Assembly: GCA_023231105.1 (NCBI GenBank)
Contig: JALNWB010000070.1
Coordinates: forward strand, 1-18,965
Origin: Ignavibacteriaceae bacterium
GTDB taxonomy: Bacteria > Bacteroidota > Ignavibacteria > Ignavibacteriales > Ignavibacteriaceae
Reading direction: 5' to 3'
DNA length: 18,965 nt
Within the stretch, counting starts at the first letter, position 1, and every line of letters starts with the position of its first letter. The notes beneath the pieces were generated by a model. It saw only the letters and a program-made list of their open reading frames with translations. It ran no database searches and was not told the DNA's origin. Made by a program: the position numbers and the translations under genes. Shown one piece after another: positions 14,807-18,965 of this stretch.

Positions 14807-15532
14807 CTATTTCGTTTGTGCAAATCTTGCATTAACTTCGTCCCAGTTCACAACATTCCACCAGGAAGAAATATAATCCGGTCTTCTGTTTTGGTAATGC
14901 AAGTAATAAGCATGTTCCCAAACATCCAATGTTAAAATCGGGAATCCTTTTACTTCAGAAATATCCATAAGAGGATTGTCCTGGTTAGCACTTGAGGTTA
15001 CAACTAATTTTCCGTTGGATGCAACAAGCCAAGCCCAGCCAGAACCGAAACGAGTAGCAGCAGCATTAGAAAATTGTTTTTTAAATTCATCGAATGAACC
15101 GAAAGCACCATTAATTGCATCAGCAACAGCGCCGGTTGGAACGCCGCCGCCGTTTGGTTTCATTATTGTCCAGAACAAATTGTGGTTATAAACGCCGCCA
15201 CCGTTATTTTTTACTGCAACCGGCGCTTTGGAAATTGAAGCGAAAAGCTCTTCAAGAGATTTTCCTTCCAGTTCGGTTCCGGCAACTGCGTTGTTTAAAT
15301 TATTAACGTAAGCTTGATGATGTTTCGAATGGTGTATTTCCATTGTTAATTTATCGATATGCGGTTCAAGTGCATCGTATGCATAGGGAAGTTTAGGCAA
15401 TTCAAATTTAGCCATAGTAGTAGTACTCCTTAATTTATTATTGATCGTATTATTAATTTCTTTAATTGATTTTCCGTAAAGGGAAAATGAGGAAAGAGCC
15501 GCTGCTTTTAAAAAGAATCTTCTCTGCATCAT
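14807..15532 (-). CDS. sodA: Superoxide dismutase, Mn-type of the Fe/Mn family, with Tat-like leader and internal start
   Basis: Converts superoxide to oxygen and peroxide. The catalytic part (from M40) is 202 residues, as in E. coli SodA, with metal ligands H67 (MEIHHSKHH), H117 (YNHNLFW), D203 and H207 (LDVWEHAYY). GGG before the NH ligand and Q184 in ANQDNPLM are Mn-type or cambialistic features. The frame continues upstream to ATG 15532, adding 39 residues that begin MMQRRFFLKAAALSS, a twin-arginine-like signal (RRxFLK) without a clear AxA site. That start overlaps the stop of the Fe-S carrier gene by ATGA, so it may be reached by translational coupling. ATG 15415 has its own AAGGAG ten bases upstream. 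One gene may thus make an exported and a cytosolic form; alternatively only one start is used. A hairpin terminator follows at 14753-14789. Confidence 0.93.
   Translation of the reverse strand: MMQRRFFLKAAALSSFSLYGKSIKEINNTINNKLRSTTTMAKFELPKLPYAYDALEPHIDKLTMEIHHSKHHQAYVNNLNNAVAGTELEGKSLEELFASISKAPVAVKNNGGGVYNHNLFWTIMKPNGGGVPTGAVADAINGAFGSFDEFKKQFSNAAATRFGSGWAWLVASNGKLVVTSSANQDNPLMDISEVKGFPILTLDVWEHAYYLHYQNRRPDYISSWWNVVNWDEVNARFAQTK
15426..15431 (-). promoter_or_regulatory. Internal Shine-Dalgarno for the short SOD form
   Basis: On the minus strand AAGGAG lies ten bases before the internal ATG at 15415, inside the codons of the Tat-like leader. It is among the best ribosome sites in the window. 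Confidence 0.65.
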
Positions 15533-15879
15533 ACACCAAAGGAATTTCCGCAGCCGCAGGTTTTTGTTGCGTTCGGATTATTGAAAACAAAACCTTTTCC
15601 ATTCAATCCGTCGGAAAAATCTAATTCAGTGCCGGAAAGATAAAAAAGACTTTTGCCGTCAACAAACAGTTTCACGCCTTTAATCTCTATAACCGAATCA
15701 CCGTCTCGCGGTTCGCTGTCAAATCCTAATGAATAGGACATACCGGAACAACCGCCGCCTTTAACTCCAACGCGCAGTCCAAAAGATTCAGCGATCTTAT
15801 TTTCACTCATAATTCTTTTAACTTCACCGTAAGCTTTTTCAGTTATGGTTATTTCAGTTTCAAATTGAACTTCACTCAT
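15529..15879 (-). CDS. A-type Fe-S cluster carrier (IscA/ErpA/HesB family)
   Basis: Cytosolic scaffold or carrier that delivers Fe-S clusters to apo-proteins; 116 residues, normal length. The three conserved cysteines are C44 (GGGCSGMSY), C108 and C110 (KTCGCGNSF), with the family strands FGLRVGVKGGGCSG and GKGFVFNNPNATKTCGC. IscA, ErpA and SufA cannot be separated from sequence alone, so no symbol is given. GAGG five bases before ATG 15879 supports the start. Its TGA overlaps the SOD leader ATG (ATGA), making these two a coupled pair, sensible because superoxide damages Fe-S clusters. Complex I genes, consumers of Fe-S clusters, end 151 bases upstream on the same strand, separated by a palindrome. 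Confidence 0.92.
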   Translation of the reverse strand: MSEVQFETEITITEKAYGEVKRIMSENKIAESFGLRVGVKGGGCSGMSYSLGFDSEPRDGDSVIEIKGVKLFVDGKSLFYLSGTELDFSDGLNGKGFVFNNPNATKTCGCGNSFGV

Positions 15880-15991
15880 TGGTACCTCAAGAATTTCATT
15901 ATTAATGTTCTTACAAGTAGTAACAAAACAAAATAGGAGAATGTTCCCGAGAGATAAAAAGAAATGAAATGTTTTGGGGAAAAGATGAATT

Positions 15992-16018
15992 GTAACACAG
16001 ATTAATAATCTGTGTTAC
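15992..16018. repeat. Perfect palindrome (12-bp stem, 3-nt loop)
   Basis: GTAACACAGATT and AATCTGTGTTAC flank AAT in the gap between nuoN and the Fe-S carrier gene, 12 bases past the nuoN stop. It could end the nuo transcript, but no clear U run follows on the minus strand. Like the palindromes at 35-49 and 12768-12788 it has a three-base loop. Confidence 0.65.
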
Positions 16019-16030
16019 GGAGTGAAATAT

Positions 16031-17533
16031 TTAAAAACCAAAAAGTGAGAGTGAGTTTTTTGCCCAATTAATGACCGGGGAAAAGTAAATTCCGAAGAAG
16101 ATAACAGCGACGGCAAGTACCGAAGCATAAATGTTTTCTGCCAAAGGGAATTTAACTTGAGCAACTTCTTCTTTCGGTTTATTCAGGAACATGTGTTTCA
16201 ATACGCGGACGTAATAGTAAAGTGAAACCACACTGTTCAAAACCATGATAACGGAAAGAACGATCATCTTAGCGTCTAACAAGGCGAGAAAAATATAAAG
16301 CTTTCCGATGAATCCTGCTGTTGGAGGTAAACCGGTAAGTGAAATCAGAAACACACCAAGACTAACTCCCATTAACGGCATTGAATAACCAAGTCCATCG
16401 TAGTCCGATAATTCTTCACTATTAATTTTATTGCGGATAATGATGACAACCAAAAAAGCGCCGAGATTCATTACCATATAAATAGCAAAGTAAATCAAGA
16501 TGGCAATTAATCCTTGATCGGATAGAACTGCGAGAGCCGCTAAAAGATAACCGGCATGTGCGATGCTGGAGTAGGCAAGCATTCTTTTAATATTGCTTTG
16601 CCAAAGTGCGGCAAAATTACCTAAGGTCATTGTTAAGATCGCAAGAAGAACGAGGAAATCCTGCCAATAAAATGAAGGAAGAATAACCCAGGTTCCAAGT
16701 GTTGAAGTTTCCAGGAAGAAACCGGTTTTTATTAAACGGATGAGTAATGCAAAGCCTGCGGCTTTACTTGCAACGGATAAATAAGCCGTGATTGTTGTTG
16801 GCGCGCCTTCGTAAACATCAGGCGTCCAGAAGTGAAAGGGAACGGAGGAGATTTTATATCCAATTCCCGCAAAAATTAAGATCAATGAAAGATTAAGAAG
16901 GAATTTATTTCCGGCGGTTACTTGCAATAAATAATTAATTTCATAAAGATTAGTGCTTCCGGTTAAACCATACATAATCGAAATACCAAAAAGCATAATG
17001 CCAGTTGAAGATGCGCCGTAGATTAAATATTTTAATGAAGCTTCGGCGCTTCTTGTTGAAGTTTTAATAAAACCGGCTAACACATACGAGGAAAGAGAAA
17101 CTAATTCAATTGAAAGATAGAGTAAAATTAAATTGGTTGCCGAAACCATGAAAAACATTCCGAGGATCATTCCGAAGATCAGCGTGTAGTATTCGCCGAT
17201 CCTATCCATCGAATCATGCAATTCTTTCGAGATAATCGAAAAAAGAATTACCAGGAATGAACTGATGAGAATTATCATTTTAAAGAATGAGCCGAAAGAA
17301 TCAACCGCAACCATTCCTTTCCCGGTATCATTTAGAAAAGCCATTGCGTTAGCGTTGTAATTATCCAACACAAAATAAAAAGCTACGGCTAATCCAATTA
17401 AAGAAATGTAAGGAAGAACTTTTTCTACTTTGCTCGTAATTAAATCGGCTAAGACAATTACTGCAATGAGAACGGAAATTGCAATTTCCGGGTAGAGCAA
17501 CGGTAAACTATTGAAAAAATATGTTAACGGCAT
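16031..17533 (-). CDS. nuoN: NADH-quinone oxidoreductase subunit N (complex I)
   Basis: Antiporter-like proton-pumping subunit of the complex I membrane arm; 500 residues, with about 14 transmembrane helices. Key polar residues sit where expected: E143 in LSIELVSLSSYVLAGF, K168 in ASLKYLIYG, K227 and H234 in GYKISSVPFHFWTPDVYEGAPT, K257 in VASKAAGF, and K411 in GLPPTAGFIGKLYIF. NIKRMLAYSSIAHAGYLL (314-331) is a hallmark. It follows nuoM with a 24-base gap and is the last nuo gene visible, the usual end of the operon. Start ATG 17533 has only a weak TAGAG upstream. Nothing is truncated or missing. Confidence 0.97.
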   Translation of the reverse strand: MPLTYFFNSLPLLYPEIAISVLIAVIVLADLITSKVEKVLPYISLIGLAVAFYFVLDNYNANAMAFLNDTGKGMVAVDSFGSFFKMIILISSFLVILFSIISKELHDSMDRIGEYYTLIFGMILGMFFMVSATNLILLYLSIELVSLSSYVLAGFIKTSTRSAEASLKYLIYGASSTGIMLFGISIMYGLTGSTNLYEINYLLQVTAGNKFLLNLSLILIFAGIGYKISSVPFHFWTPDVYEGAPTTITAYLSVASKAAGFALLIRLIKTGFFLETSTLGTWVILPSFYWQDFLVLLAILTMTLGNFAALWQSNIKRMLAYSSIAHAGYLLAALAVLSDQGLIAILIYFAIYMVMNLGAFLVVIIIRNKINSEELSDYDGLGYSMPLMGVSLGVFLISLTGLPPTAGFIGKLYIFLALLDAKMIVLSVIMVLNSVVSLYYYVRVLKHMFLNKPKEEVAQVKFPLAENIYASVLAVAVIFFGIYFSPVINWAKNSLSLFGF

Positions 17534-17557
17534 AAATTAAAACTCTAAGCTATTCAA

Positions 17558-18965
17558 TTAAAATTGTATCGATGAAAAAATTGTCTGCGACTTAGCCATA
17601 AAAGTAACCATCGTGTTTACCGATGAATTCATCAAGTCCAGCATAAACGAAGGATAAACTCCGAGAATAAGAATGATAACGGCAAGAGGAACCAACATAG
17701 CATATTCTCTAAAATCAAGATCAGGAAGTTTGTTCCATTTTTCATTTAATTTTCCGAGATAAATACGTTGCAAAGTCCAAAGCATGTAGCCGGCGCCTAA
17801 TAAAATTCCTGAGGTGGAGATAACAGTCAAAACACGAATTTGAACATTACTGAACGCACCGAGAAAGACGAAAACTTCGGAAATAAATCCGCTTAAACCG
17901 GGTAAACCGATTGCTGCAAAGAAAGCAAAACTTACAAAGCCGGTGTAAATTGGCATCTGAACCGCCAATCCGCCAAAGTCATTAATACCGCGTGTATGAG
18001 CTCTATCATAAATAACTCCCACAATAAGGAAGAGCATTGCGGTAATTGTTCCGTGATTGAACATCTGGAAAACGGCGCCGGAAATACCGGCAGTGTTTAG
18101 AGACGCCATTCCAAGCATTACAAATCCCATGTGTGAAACGGAAGAGTAAGCGATGAGTTTTTTAAAGTCTGTTTGAGCCATTGCACAAAGCGCGCCGTAA
18201 ACAATGTTTATTGTTCCGAAAAGAGCGATCCACCAAACTAATTGCTGTGTGATTTCAGGGAAGATTGGATAATTAACTCTCAAAATTCCGTACGTACCCA
18301 TCTTTAAAAGAACGCCGGCAAGAATAACGCTTATTGCAGTTGGCGCTTCAACGTGTGCATCGGGCAGCCATGTGTGGAAAGGGAACATCGGAATTTTGAT
18401 TGCAAAACCGACGAACAATGCAATGTAGGCTATAAATCTTAAGTTGTTTGGATTTAACGGAGAAAGAATTCCGGTTTGCGTGTAATTCTGCGGATCCATT
18501 AAAGCAATCATATTAAACGTGAAAACTTTTGTTCCATTAGCAAGAGTTTCCGTTGCGCTTAAATACAAACCAATCATTACTAAAAGGATAAACACCGAAC
18601 CGAAGAGCGTGTAAATAAAGAACTTGATAGCTGCATATTCTTTTCTTGGACCGCCCCAAATGCCGATCAAGAAATACATTGGAAGAAGCATTAATTCCCA
18701 AAAGATGTAGAAAAGGAATAAATCCAACGAAACGAAAACTCCGACCATTCCGGTAACAAGCAAAAGATACATTGCGTGATATCCTTTTAACGAATGATCA
18801 ATTTTCCAGGAAGAAATAGCGGCGATAAATGAAATTAAAGCTGTTAAAAAGAGGAGAGGAGCGCTTAAACCGTCAATGCCCATGAAATAATCAACTTTAA
18901 TAGTTCCCAACCAGGAAACCGTTGCAATTTCGATCCATCTGAATTTCTCAACAAATTGATACGTC
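17558..18965 (-). CDS. nuoM: NADH-quinone oxidoreductase subunit M (complex I), 5' end off the window
   Basis: Antiporter-like proton-pumping subunit. The frame stays open to the window edge, with VEKFRWIEIATVSWLG preceding DYFMGIDGLSAPLL, so the true start lies beyond 18965 and the TTG at 18910 is not a start. About 468 residues are visible of roughly 500. Hallmarks: FWELMLLPMYFLIGIWGG with the essential glutamate, AIKIPMFPFHTWLPDAHVEAPT and GVLLKMGTYGILR carrying the channel lysines, DFKKLIAYSSVSHMGFVMLG, and GLPGLSGFISEVFVF with glutamate at the terminal charged position, as usual for NuoM. Spacing to nuoN (24 bases) indicates one operon; nuoL would be expected just upstream. Confidence 0.97.
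   Translation of the reverse strand, partial: TYQFVEKFRWIEIATVSWLGTIKVDYFMGIDGLSAPLLFLTALISFIAAISSWKIDHSLKGYHAMYLLLVTGMVGVFVSLDLFLFYIFWELMLLPMYFLIGIWGGPRKEYAAIKFFIYTLFGSVFILLVMIGLYLSATETLANGTKVFTFNMIALMDPQNYTQTGILSPLNPNNLRFIAYIALFVGFAIKIPMFPFHTWLPDAHVEAPTAISVILAGVLLKMGTYGILRVNYPIFPEITQQLVWWIALFGTINIVYGALCAMAQTDFKKLIAYSSVSHMGFVMLGMASLNTAGISGAVFQMFNHGTITAMLFLIVGVIYDRAHTRGINDFGGLAVQMPIYTGFVSFAFFAAIGLPGLSGFISEVFVFLGAFSNVQIRVLTVISTSGILLGAGYMLWTLQRIYLGKLNEKWNKLPDLDFREYAMLVPLAVIILILGVYPSFMLDLMNSSVNTMVTFMAKSQTIFSSIQF

Noticed and set aside
17558..18910. Complete nuoM starting at TTG 18910
   Set aside because: The same frame stays open to the window edge and encodes NuoM-like residues before that codon, so the gene is truncated by the window.

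Overview
The window reads as chromosome of an AT-rich member of the Bacteroidota/Chlorobiota lineage, most likely an Ignavibacteria-type organism. The main evidence is the pair of C-terminal type IX secretion (T9SS) sorting domains, with the NYPNPFNP / YDVLG / YFY.L.AG.FVQTKKM pattern common in that group. Supporting evidence is a PER/CfxA-like class A beta-lactamase and at least one TAnnTTTG-like promoter element. The assignment is inferred from family resemblance; no marker gene is present.

Layout. Bases 1-6360 (mostly +) carry exported and envelope functions: the last codons of what looks like a T9SS cargo gene at the left edge, a subclass A2 beta-lactamase, a large Asp-box beta-propeller T9SS cargo protein, a minus-strand glycerophosphodiester phosphodiesterase-like gene divergent from a membrane-anchored alpha/beta hydrolase, and a secreted zinc-dependent phospholipase C/S1-P1-fold enzyme with its own T9SS tail. 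A hairpin closes this block. Bases 6457-7795 hold a CNNM/CBS (CorC/HlyC-like) membrane protein. Bases 7818-11146 (-) hold a two-gene signalling unit: a membrane histidine kinase followed by a response regulator with a SpoIIE/PP2C phosphatase output. An AzgA/PbuG-type purine permease (11353-12675, +) follows.

Bases 12797-14612 (-) form a compact probable operon: a His-rich b561-like membrane protein, a YceI-like periplasmic protein and a Rieske-type [2Fe-2S] lipoprotein, plausibly a small periplasmic electron-transfer module. Bases 14807-15879 (-) hold an A-type Fe-S carrier overlapping by ATGA a Mn-type superoxide dismutase. That SOD frame has an in-frame Tat-like leader and a second, internal start with a strong Shine-Dalgarno. 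The right end (16031-18965, -) is nuoN and most of nuoM of respiratory complex I; nuoM runs off the window edge.

The most interesting non-standard signals are 7-nt repeat units written into the coding sequence of both T9SS sorting domains at matching places, three intergenic perfect palindromes with 3-nt loops, the dual-start SOD, and the b561/YceI/Rieske cluster. No gene-free stretch exceeds about 225 bases. I saw no tRNA, rRNA, CRISPR, IS element or phage gene.
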